Part shown: positions 34,961-42,799 of the stretch, one piece after another
Layout of the letters: each line of letters opens with the position of its first letter
How positions within the stretch are numbered: the first letter of the stretch is position 1
From: Gordonia sp. ABSL11-1
GTDB lineage: Bacteria > Actinomycetota > Actinomycetes > Mycobacteriales > Mycobacteriaceae
Assembly: GCF_030315685.1 (NCBI RefSeq)
Contig: NZ_JASXSI010000011.1
Coordinates: 1 to 64,000, forward strand
Reading direction: 5' to 3'
DNA: 64,000 nucleotides
Position numbers and translations under genes: made by a program
Notes under the pieces: model-generated
What the model saw: only the letters and a program-made list of their open reading frames with translations
Database searches by the model: none
Told to the model about the DNA's origin: nothing

Positions 34961-37900
34961 ACCCACCAGTCGAAACCGTGGTAGCCCGTCGACGCGTGCC
35001 ACGGTCCGGCGGCGAGCCCCACGGTCGCCAGGGTCATCGCCGCGAAGACGACGACCACGCCGGCACGCGACCGGTGGGGAGTCAACCGCCATGCGGCCGC
35101 GCCGACCAGGGTCGACACCGCCAGACCCCACCAGCCCGAGAGCAGCCACGACGCGGCGAGCCACCCGACAGCTGCCGCTGTGGCGGTCCACAGCGGAGTG
35201 GTGGCTGAGCGTGTCGGATCGGGATCGTCGGCGGTGGTGGCGGGCGCTGCCGTCGGATCCAACGCCGCCGTCGGATCCAACGCTGCCGTCGGATCGGGTG
35301 CTGCCGCCGGATCGGGCGGCGCCGACTGGGCACCGGATGACACAGCCGGGGACGCCGACATGCGCCTGCGTCGCGGCCACCACGCGGCGGCGAGCAGCAC
35401 CGCCGTGAGTGCGAGACCGACGCCGAGGGACCAGCGGTAGACCGAGTCGAATCGATAGGTGAGCGTGAGCGTGCCGCCGGTGCCGGCGGGCACGACCCAG
35501 CCCTGCTGCCAGCCGTTCATCACGACCGGCCGCAGCATCGTGCCGCCGAGTTCGGCCTGCCAGCCGGAGTTGGTGCTCTCCGGGACCACCAGGAACCGAT
35601 CACCGTCGGCGCGGTCGACCCGGATCGTGCGATGGGTCGCCGACCAGTCCCCGACCCGGGGTGCGTCGGGGTCGGCGGCGTTCACCCCGGTCGCGTCGAC
35701 GACCGGCAGCGAGACCTGATCGACGGTGAACGCGGTCCCCGGATTGACCGACAGTTCCTGTTCGCCGCCGCCGACGGCCACCGGACCAGGCGAGCACGGC
35801 CGTGCGACGACGCGCTGTCCGTCGCGTAACGCCTTCGCGGTGGTGCGCACCGACAACCCGATCACCTGACCGGACACGGTGATTCCGATCCCGGCATCGC
35901 AGCCGATCTCCACCGGCCGATCGGCGAGCGCGCCGGCGGTCGTCGCTGCCGGCGCCGGCTCGATCTGCACCTCGCTGATCCCGGCGGGCGCGGGACGTGC
36001 GAAGCCGAGGCTGTTGACGTCGATCAGGTCTGTCGTCTTCGTGATCGTGATGCCGATGCGGTCCGTGACCGCCGGGTCGAGGTCGACGACGCCGTCGCGT
36101 CCGACGTCGCGGACCTGGGTGCCGGTGCCCAGATCGACGCCGACCCGGGTCGGTGCGGCCGGATAGCGTTGCGGCAGAACGAGTCGGAGCCGTTCGACTC
36201 GCTGTCGCTCGGGTAGTCGGATCACCAGCTCGGGCTTCTCGCTGCGTCGCCGATCGGCCGCCGACGACCCGCTGTCGCCCTCGGGTGCGGTCCAGGTGGT
36301 GCCGACGTCGCCGTCGACCGCCGCGCCCGCATTGCCGCGCGGGTCGTCGACGCCGGTCGGCCCGTCGGCGGTGATCTGGTCGGGCGCAGAGATCAACGCT
36401 CGCAATCCGTCCCCGGATCGGGGTCGCAGCACGACACTCGGGGTCACCGCCACCGGCGCGGGCACCGACAGCGTGCGGGTGAAGATGCGTGGCGTTTCCG
36501 GGGTGAGGCCCAGGCCGGGGGCGCAGCGGACCGACGGCCCGTCATCGACGCAGGCGGACCGGCCGCCGAGTTCCTGGGTGAGCAGCCATCCCCCGACCGA
36601 CGTTCCCGCGGCTGGTGTGGGGAGGGTGACCCGGTGTCGGACGGCGATCGGCATCCGGCTGGACAGGTCGGTCAGAGACACCTCGCCGATCGCGAACTGA
36701 TTGCCGGCCAAGCCGTTTGCCGTGCTGATCGCGCGCAACTGCACCCACCGGGTCGGCCCGCTCGGGGCGGTGACCGTAACGGGCTCCCCGCGCTCCACCC
36801 CTTGTGCGACCGACGTGCCCGCCTCTGTCGTGACGAGGATGCCGGTCACGTCCGGTCCGATCGCCTTGGCCGTCGTGATGGTGACCGCGAGGTCGGATCG
36901 CGGTCGCGTGAAGTCCAGGCGCAACCACTGGCCGACCGCGGAGTCCAAACCGCTGCTCACCCACGCCGTGTCGGGATCGCCGTCGAAGGCCGCCGCCGTC
37001 GAGTTCGACGGTGACGTCTGACCCAGCTGGGTGGCGTCCGAGGCCGACCCCGACGTCGAGACGCGAACCTGCCCGGGTTGGTTGTCGAGCAGCCATTCAC
37101 CGCGGACGAGTGGCTGCCCGGCGACGGGATAGTCGGGTGCGGCGTTCTGGGTGCGTCGTGGATCACCGGCGGCACGGATCGCGGAGCTGTGGTCGTCGAC
37201 GCGGCCGAAGTCGGTCTCGCGGTCGGCAGGGGAGTCGGTGATCGTGACGCCGCCGCGACCCGCGCCGACCCCGGCCGCCCGCGCGTCGGCGTCGAGTACC
37301 GACGGCCCCATCGGCGGCAAACCGCGTCGCGCTCGGTCCTCCTGCACGGCGGCCAGCGCCTCCGGACCGCCGGCGACGCGCGGTGTGGAGTCGGCGTCGA
37401 CGAGAACGGGTCCGGTCCCGGGGAACCCGACGCCACCGCGCACCGCATAGATGGAGATGGCGGGCAACGGCGGCCGTAACCCGTTGTCGCGGACGACGCC
37501 CGGCGCGCTCGGTGGGCTGACCTCGGGGCCGAACGTGGCGACCTTCGCCAGTCCGGGGGACGTCTCGAGGGCCTGTCGGGCGACCAGGGGGCGCGCGGAG
37601 CGTGAGCTGTCGGGGTCGAGATCTGCTCGCAGGACGACGAACCCGATGCCCTGCTGGGCGAGCGTCGCGGCGAGGCCGGGCGAACCGCGGCCGTTGGCGA
37701 TGTCGCGTTGGATGGAGTCGAGAGCGCGGATCGCGCCGGGCGGCGTCAACGGGATGGCGTCGCGCACCGCCCACGGGTCGTCGGCGAGCGGTTGCAGCGG
37801 CTCGTCGCGGGTCAAGCCCCACAGCTGGTCGGCGAAGGGGGCGCCGGGCACCACCAGGCTGCGGGTCGCGGCGTCGCCGGACGCGCCAGGACCGTTCGGT

Positions 37901-39507
37901 GCGGCCGTGTTCGGGGTGGACGTGTCCGGCGTGGCTGCCCTTGTCTGGGCGTGGCTCGTCTCGTCTGTGCTCGTCTCGTTTGCGCTCGTCTCGGGCGCTG
38001 CGCTGCCGTGGTCGGAGAGCCACCGGGCGGCGGCCGACCAGTAATCGGGAATCTTCGTATAGGTTCCGGCGGGTGCGAGCTGTCCGGTCCACAGCAGGGA
38101 TCCGGCCCCGATCGCGGCGACGACGACCACGATCGTCGCCGCGACCGGCCGGGAACGTTGCGGGTTCGCGAATCCGGCGAGTGCCTCACGCGCGGAGACG
38201 GTGCCGGGCAACGGGGCCCGCGCGAGCAGGTGCGCCACACCGAGGACCAGCGGGATCCTGATGAACGGCTCGAACTTGTGGATGTTGCGCAGGGCTGCGC
38301 CCGGACCGTCGAGGAACACCCGCACGGGTTCGGCGATGGGTGAGCCGAGTTGACCGGCGAAACCGACGCACATCAGCAGCAGTCCGATCGTCAGGACGGT
38401 GACCAGACGACCTCGGGAAGGCATGTGCCGCATGCAAAGTCCTGCCAGGCCCGCCGCGGCCAGCACCCCGGTGGCGAGAACCGCCGCCGGCTGGGTGACC
38501 AGCACCGCGCCCGCGACACGTTCGGGGGAGACGAACGGCGTCCACGAACTGGTCCCGCGCAGCACCTCGGTGAGTGACGTCCATTCGGTGGTGACGCGGG
38601 ACGACTCGATGAAGTCCAGGAACGGCGGACTGACCCGGGACAGGATCAGCAGCGGTATCAGCCACCAGGCGCATGCCATGACGAGGCCGAGCGCCCACCA
38701 CGCTCCGAAGCGCCACCAGCGTGTCGCGGGGTGGCCGGTCAGGGCGGGTGCGTGCAGCAGCCACCACACCACGGTCACCCCGACCGCCGCGACCGTCGCG
38801 ACCGCGTTGACGGCGCCCATGAGCGCCACCGCGGCCGCCGACTGCGCCGCGGGCCGCCACAGTGGGCCTGCGAGTGCTGTGGTCGACGGTGGGTCGGCGG
38901 TCTCGGGGGGGCCAGACGTTGCGTCGCGGGAATTCGGCGTCCGGGCCGGTGGGTCGCGGTCGAGCACACGAACCAGTGGGATCAGCACCCATGGCGCGAG
39001 CACCATCGGCAGTGTCTCCGACGAGATGGAGCCGATCGTGGTCAGTACACGGGGACTGAGCACGAAGATGATCGCCGCGATCATCCGCGATCCGGGCGAC
39101 CCGATCCGCATCGCCTCGGCGAGACGCACGATGCCGACGAATCCGACGACCAGCAGCACCGCCCACCAGAGACGCTGGATCACCCACGGAGGCAGATGCA
39201 GCACCTCGCCGAGCGCGAAGAACGAACCGTGCGGGAAGAAGTAGCCGTACGCCTGGTTCTGCACCTGGCCCATCGGCGCGTTGGGTGTCCACAGGTGCGC
39301 CGCGCGGGTGAGGAAACCGATCGGGTCGGCGGTCAGGTCGAGCTTGGTGTCGGCGGCGATGCGGCCGGGCGATTGCAGGAAGGAGACGACCAGTGCGACG
39401 AGCGCCGCCACCAGCACGCCCCGACGGGACAGGGTCGCGTCCGGTGGTGCGCTCGGCGAATCGCTCGACGGTGTGCTCGGCGACGCGCCGAGCCGGGCCG
39501 AGGTCAC
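34759..39507 (-). CDS. aftD: Alpha-(1->3)-arabinofuranosyltransferase AftD
   Basis: A 1582-residue GT-C glycosyltransferase that uses decaprenyl-phospho-arabinose to build the arabinan of arabinogalactan and lipoarabinomannan at the outer face of the membrane. The N-terminal half has about a dozen membrane helices beginning with a GVLVAALVALVVSFLQ segment, followed by the acidic loop GRIAADTKLDL. A long extracytoplasmic region (about 480-1390) contains carbohydrate-binding F5/8C-like domains, and terminal helices close the protein. The very end carries SSLLR repeats, antisense of the neighbour's RDERS repeats. Start is GTG 39507. The identification rests on size, domain order and the Rv0236A-like gene beside it. 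Confidence 0.9.
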   Translation of the reverse strand: MTSARLGASPSTPSSDSPSAPPDATLSRRGVLVAALVALVVSFLQSPGRIAADTKLDLTADPIGFLTRAAHLWTPNAPMGQVQNQAYGYFFPHGSFFALGEVLHLPPWVIQRLWWAVLLVVGFVGIVRLAEAMRIGSPGSRMIAAIIFVLSPRVLTTIGSISSETLPMVLAPWVLIPLVRVLDRDPPARTPNSRDATSGPPETADPPSTTALAGPLWRPAAQSAAAVALMGAVNAVATVAAVGVTVVWWLLHAPALTGHPATRWWRFGAWWALGLVMACAWWLIPLLILSRVSPPFLDFIESSRVTTEWTSLTEVLRGTSSWTPFVSPERVAGAVLVTQPAAVLATGVLAAAGLAGLCMRHMPSRGRLVTVLTIGLLLMCVGFAGQLGSPIAEPVRVFLDGPGAALRNIHKFEPFIRIPLVLGVAHLLARAPLPGTVSAREALAGFANPQRSRPVAATIVVVVAAIGAGSLLWTGQLAPAGTYTKIPDYWSAAARWLSDHGSAAPETSANETSTDETSHAQTRAATPDTSTPNTAAPNGPGASGDAATRSLVVPGAPFADQLWGLTRDEPLQPLADDPWAVRDAIPLTPPGAIRALDSIQRDIANGRGSPGLAATLAQQGIGFVVLRADLDPDSSRSARPLVARQALETSPGLAKVATFGPEVSPPSAPGVVRDNGLRPPLPAISIYAVRGGVGFPGTGPVLVDADSTPRVAGGPEALAAVQEDRARRGLPPMGPSVLDADARAAGVGAGRGGVTITDSPADRETDFGRVDDHSSAIRAAGDPRRTQNAAPDYPVAGQPLVRGEWLLDNQPGQVRVSTSGSASDATQLGQTSPSNSTAAAFDGDPDTAWVSSGLDSAVGQWLRLDFTRPRSDLAVTITTAKAIGPDVTGILVTTEAGTSVAQGVERGEPVTVTAPSGPTRWVQLRAISTANGLAGNQFAIGEVSLTDLSSRMPIAVRHRVTLPTPAAGTSVGGWLLTQELGGRSACVDDGPSVRCAPGLGLTPETPRIFTRTLSVPAPVAVTPSVVLRPRSGDGLRALISAPDQITADGPTGVDDPRGNAGAAVDGDVGTTWTAPEGDSGSSAADRRRSEKPELVIRLPERQRVERLRLVLPQRYPAAPTRVGVDLGTGTQVRDVGRDGVVDLDPAVTDRIGITITKTTDLIDVNSLGFARPAPAGISEVQIEPAPAATTAGALADRPVEIGCDAGIGITVSGQVIGLSVRTTAKALRDGQRVVARPCSPGPVAVGGGEQELSVNPGTAFTVDQVSLPVVDATGVNAADPDAPRVGDWSATHRTIRVDRADGDRFLVVPESTNSGWQAELGGTMLRPVVMNGWQQGWVVPAGTGGTLTLTYRFDSVYRWSLGVGLALTAVLLAAAWWPRRRRMSASPAVSSGAQSAPPDPAAAPDPTAALDPTAALDPTAAPATTADDPDPTRSATTPLWTATAAAVGWLAASWLLSGWWGLAVSTLVGAAAWRLTPHRSRAGVVVVFAAMTLATVGLAAGPWHASTGYHGFDWWVQLPALVAVSLTVWLATVEPLRSSLLRSSLLRSSLLRSSLLRSSLLRSHMLRSRVRSQRRAGSSMKA
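34829..34903. repeat. Five perfect 15-bp tandem repeats in overlapping gene ends
   Basis: The unit AGAGACGAGCGCAGT occurs five times head to tail (last copy ends in C). On the plus strand it codes RDERS in the acyltransferase tail, on the minus strand SSLLR in the AftD tail. The number of units can change without breaking either frame. Confidence 0.95.
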
Positions 39508-39517
39508 CGCGCCTGGG

Positions 39518-39718
39518 TCAGTTGTCGGCTCCGGAGTCGCCTCGGGTGCCGTAGTCGACCGAACCCTGCACGAACCCGCTGTTGGGATTGACGTTGTTGA
39601 CGTCGGTCGAGGGGCTCGTCTCCGTCGTCAGGAACCCGCCGAGGAACACGGCGCCGAGGCCCACCACGATGCCGGCGACCCCGGCCACGGCTCCGGCCAC
39701 GAGGCGGTTGTTGGTCAT
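39518..39718 (-). CDS. Small DUF2613-type membrane/secreted protein (Rv0236A-like)
   Basis: A 66-residue protein with one hydrophobic helix at about residues 7-31 and a short polar outer part ending in SVDYGTRGDSG. Length and sequence fit the DUF2613 family, represented in M. tuberculosis by Rv0236A directly beside aftD. It ends ten bases before the aftD start, so co-expression is likely. It could be a small subunit or stabiliser of AftD; that role is inferred from gene order alone. Confidence 0.82.
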   Translation of the reverse strand: MTNNRLVAGAVAGVAGIVVGLGAVFLGGFLTTETSPSTDVNNVNPNSGFVQGSVDYGTRGDSGADN

Positions 39719-39765
39719 GGCGACGAAAATACCATCGACGATGTGAGCGTCCGCTGAGCGTGCGG

Positions 39766-39990
39766 TCAGTCCGACAGCACGGGCACCAGCAGTCTCGACG
39801 AGCTCGCGATCGTGTTGCGGCGCGCCTCACCCACGTCGGCGTGGCGGAATCCGAGGATCGTCGGCGCGTCGTCGGCCTGATCCGAACTGGTCAGGACGAG
39901 CCGGAGCGGTGGCCCGGTGCCAGTCGTCGAGCGTTGGCGCCACGCGTGCGCGACTGCCGACGCCGGTACTCCGGTCAGCCGGTATTCCGG
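39766..39990 (-). other. Open frame continuing after the universal stress protein stop
   Basis: Directly after the stop codon of the universal stress protein (TGA, 39993-39991) the same frame stays open for 74 more codons, ending at 39766. The part from PPLRLVLTSSDQADDAPT onward to LLVPVLSD has codon usage with strong third-position G/C, as in real genes here. No ATG or GTG start lies in it. It could be a C-terminal extension removed by a nonsense change, a decayed gene, or chance. Confidence 0.3.
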
Positions 39991-40701
39991 TCAGAGCGTG
40001 ACCGGTGGCTGTTTCTCGCACTGAGCGGGGACGATGAACACCGGTCTGTGGCAGTGCTTGAGGACCCGCTCGGCAACGCTGGAGTGCAGCAGTGCCCGCA
40101 GGCCGGACGCGCCGCGAGTGCCGGCCACGAGGAGATCGACGTCGAGTGCGTCGGCCGCGGCGACCAGCGCACCCCACACCGTCGACTCGACCTCGACGAG
40201 CGATCCGCGAGCGGTCAGGCCGACCGAGACCGCGAGTTCGACGCCGTGCCGGTTGATGGTCTCGGCCTCCACTTCGAGTGCGTGGTCGACGCCGGCTTCG
40301 AGTCGCGTGTCGATGAAGGGTTGCATGCCTCCGGACAGGGTGGACAGGCGTGTCGGCGACATCCCGCCGGGCTGCCACGCCGTCACGACGTAGGTGGTCC
40401 CGGAACGAAGGAACTGACCTGCATAGCGGATGGCGCGATCGGCGTTGGGTGAGCCGTCGTAGGCGATCATGAGGACGTTCTGGACACCCGGGGTCTGACC
40501 GTTGCGGGGTTGGCCGACCGACGCGGTGCTCTCAGGAGACGCGGTGCTCCCTGGAGTGGTCCGATCCTGCGGACTCGGAACCGGCCTTGTGGGGGAGACT
40601 CTGTCGACTCCCCGGGTGGTCGGAACATCGCTTTCCCCACCACCGGTTCCCGTATCGGACGTCGCGGTGGCGGTATCGGCTGGGGTGGACCCCACGTCCA
40701 T
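39991..40701 (-). CDS. Universal stress protein (UspA family)
   Basis: A 236-residue protein with one Usp domain from about residue 72 to 230. The ATP-binding signature is seen in LVAGTRGASGLRALLHSSVAERVLKHCHRPVFIV, of the G-2x-G-9x-G(S/T) type (here G-L-R spacing is slightly altered), and the first strand VLMIAYDGSPNADRAI holds the conserved Asp. The first 70 residues are a Thr/Ser/Pro-rich disordered extension unusual for the family. It is divergent from the LpqI-like gene, 29 bp away. Confidence 0.85.
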   Translation of the reverse strand: MDVGSTPADTATATSDTGTGGGESDVPTTRGVDRVSPTRPVPSPQDRTTPGSTASPESTASVGQPRNGQTPGVQNVLMIAYDGSPNADRAIRYAGQFLRSGTTYVVTAWQPGGMSPTRLSTLSGGMQPFIDTRLEAGVDHALEVEAETINRHGVELAVSVGLTARGSLVEVESTVWGALVAAADALDVDLLVAGTRGASGLRALLHSSVAERVLKHCHRPVFIVPAQCEKQPPVTL

Positions 40702-40730
40702 TGCCCCAGGTTACATGCCAGACTCGTCGC

Positions 40731-41936
40731 ATGGGCTCAACTCGGCGAGGACACGTGGTTCGCGGCGCGCTGGCGTTGGTGGTGGTCGCGGTCGTGGGGA
40801 TCGTCGGCGCGGGTTGTGCGAGCGCAGAGCCGCCGGGCGGCTCCGGTGGCGCGACGTCGACGTTCAGCGTCAGCCCCTCACCGGCGGAGACGTCGTCGAG
40901 TGCGGCGTCGCCTGTCGCAACAGCTTGCGGTGCAACGCAACTCGCGAAGATGACGCTGAGACAGAAGCTGGCTCAGCTGATCGTCGTCGGCGTCACCGGC
41001 GCGGCGGACGCCCAGGCCATCGTCGAGAAGGAGCAGATCGGCGGCATCTTTGTCGGGAGTTGGACCGACAAGTCGATCCTCACGAGTGGCGCGGCGGCGC
41101 GGATCTCGCGCACCAGCCCCGTCCCGCTCATGGTCACGGTCGATCAAGAGGGCGGTCGGGTGTCGCGGTTGTCGTCGTTGGGTATCGACAGTCCGTCGGC
41201 CCGCGAACTCGCTGCGGCACGCACACCCCAGCAAGTGCAGACGTTGGCCGCATCCATCGGCAAGCAGTTGCGGCGGCTGGGCATCACCGTCGACTTCGCG
41301 CCCAGCGTCGACGTGAGCAACGAACCCGACGACGAGGTGATCGGCGATCGGTCCTTCAGCAACGACCCCGCCGTGGTGACCGAGTACGGTTCGGCATTTG
41401 CGGCCGGTTTGGCGTCGGCCGGGATCACGCCCGTGTACAAGCACTTCCCGGGCCACGGTCACGGTTCAGGTGACTCGCATCTCGGCGTCGTGGTGACGCC
41501 CCCGCTGTCGTCGTTGGAGCGCAGCGACCTGGTGCCGTACAAGACGTTGCTGCAGAATCCCGGGAAGGCCGCGGTGATGGTTGGTCATCTGATCGTCCCG
41601 GGGCTGACCGGGCCGGAGACCCCGGCGAGCATCAGTCCGCGCGCGATCGGCATGCTGCGGTCCGGGCAGCCCTACGGCGGACCGCCGTTCGACGGCGTGG
41701 TCTTCTCCGACGATCTGTCCGGCATGGCCGCCATCAGTGCCCGCTATCCGATCGAGGAAGCTGCCCCGATGGCGATCCGCGCCGGCTCCGACATCGCGCT
41801 CTGGCTGTCGACCGACCGGGTCTCGTCGGTGCTCGATGCGCTCCAGCGGCAGGTCGCGTCCAAGCGACTCACCGAGGATCGGGTTGACCGCTCGGTCGTG
41901 CGCATCCTGCGCTCGAAGGGCGTGCTGACGTGCTGA
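40731..41936 (+). CDS. lpqI: LpqI/NagZ-type beta-N-acetylglucosaminidase lipoprotein (GH3)
   Basis: A 401-residue lipoprotein. The signal peptide ends in the lipobox GAGC (about residue 27). The glycoside hydrolase 3 barrel has the NagZ hallmark KHFPGHG followed by the GDSHLG Asp-His dyad, and FSDDLSGMAAI carrying the nucleophile aspartate. It removes N-acetylglucosamine from muropeptides and takes part in wall recycling; the mycobacterial orthologue is LpqI (Rv0237). Start ATG 40731 is only 29 bp from the divergent stress gene. A 14-bp repeat array begins 19 bp after its stop. Confidence 0.9.
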   Translation: MGSTRRGHVVRGALALVVVAVVGIVGAGCASAEPPGGSGGATSTFSVSPSPAETSSSAASPVATACGATQLAKMTLRQKLAQLIVVGVTGAADAQAIVEKEQIGGIFVGSWTDKSILTSGAAARISRTSPVPLMVTVDQEGGRVSRLSSLGIDSPSARELAAARTPQQVQTLAASIGKQLRRLGITVDFAPSVDVSNEPDDEVIGDRSFSNDPAVVTEYGSAFAAGLASAGITPVYKHFPGHGHGSGDSHLGVVVTPPLSSLERSDLVPYKTLLQNPGKAAVMVGHLIVPGLTGPETPASISPRAIGMLRSGQPYGGPPFDGVVFSDDLSGMAAISARYPIEEAAPMAIRAGSDIALWLSTDRVSSVLDALQRQVASKRLTEDRVDRSVVRILRSKGVLTC

Positions 41937-41955
41937 GCGGTAACAGGTTTCGTGC

Positions 41956-42291
41956 GCGACGTGACGGTCGCGACGTTGTGGGCGCGGCGTGATGGGCGCG
42001 GCGCGGCCTGGCGAGCGCGGCATCGTCAGCGCGGCATCGTCAGCGCGGCATCGTGAGCCCGACGTGGTGATGGCGACACGGTGGGTGCGACATGGGCGCG
42101 TACAGCGAGGTGAGTGCAGCGTGGTGGGTACAGCGAGGCGCGTACAGCGAGGTGAGTGCAGCGTGGTGGGTACAGCGAGGCGCGTACAGCGAGGTGAGTG
42201 CAGCGTGGTGGGTACAGCGTGGCGAGTACAGCATGGTGAGAACCGCATGGTGAGAACCGCATGGTGAGAACAGCATGGTGAGTCCGACACC
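41956..42291. repeat. Strictly phased array of about 24 degenerate 14-bp repeats
   Basis: From 41956 to 42291 the spacer divides into 14-base units without a gap. Early units are of the GCGACGTTGTGGGC type, then three near-identical AGCGCGGCATCGTC units, then GCGCGTACAGCGAG, GTGAGTGCAGCGTG and GTGGGTACAGCGAG. This trio itself repeats as a 42-bp higher-order unit starting at 42096, 42138 and 42180. The last units end in CATG, so the start codon of the next gene (42275) is made by the array. There are no spacers, so it is not a CRISPR. Confidence 0.85.
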
Positions 42292-42799
42292 GCCGCCGCG
42301 GCCGAAGGTGGCGATCACGCCGATGCGTCCGGCGCGTGGAGTGCGACCTCGGTTCGCTGCCGTGGTCGTCGGGCTCTGGGCGCTGGCGGTGGCATTGGTC
42401 GTGGCCAGTGTCCTGCTTGTGGCGACGCACCTCACCGAGGTCCGGGTGGCACTCGCGGTGGACCTCGCCCGCGAGCGGCCGGATGCGACCGGTGACGAGG
42501 TCGTTCGCGCGATCAACATCGCGCTCCTCGCCGGTGCCGTCGTCGCAACTGTCGTCGTGCTGGCGGCGGTGGTCGGATGTGTGCACGCGTGGGAGGGAAG
42601 GCGTTCCGCGCGTGGCTGGTTCGCCATCGCAGGCATCGCTGCGGCCGCGCTCGCCGTTGGTGGTGCGGTGACGATCGGATCGTCGTCGCAGGCAGTGGCC
42701 GACGCAGGACTGCCGACCGCGTTTCAGTGGATCGTGCCGGCGATCGCCTGTGCCCTCGGCGTGATCGCGACCGTGATCGCGATCATCGGGGATAGGTGA
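42275..42799 (+). CDS. Small four-helix membrane protein
   Basis: A 174-residue integral membrane protein with hydrophobic segments at about residues 26-52, 80-102, 112-133 and 148-170, and basic residues before the first helix. No family was recognised. Its ATG and an adjacent GTG (42278) lie in the last units of the upstream 14-bp array, so the array could set translation initiation. The 3' end overlaps the convergent HNH gene by 17 bp. Confidence 0.65.
   Translation: MVSPTPPPRPKVAITPMRPARGVRPRFAAVVVGLWALAVALVVASVLLVATHLTEVRVALAVDLARERPDATGDEVVRAINIALLAGAVVATVVVLAAVVGCVHAWEGRRSARGWFAIAGIAAAALAVGGAVTIGSSSQAVADAGLPTAFQWIVPAIACALGVIATVIAIIGDR

Noticed and set aside
32864..35383. An 839-codon minus-strand open frame across DUF3068, the acyltransferase and the aftD end
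   Set aside because: It runs antisense to the acyltransferase and in a wrong frame of aftD and DUF3068; no recognisable domain.
41989..42586. Open frames on both strands through the 14-bp array (for example HSPRCTRLAVP-type peptides)
   Set aside because: They result from the 42-bp higher-order unit keeping frame. No start signal, domain or codon bias supports a protein.
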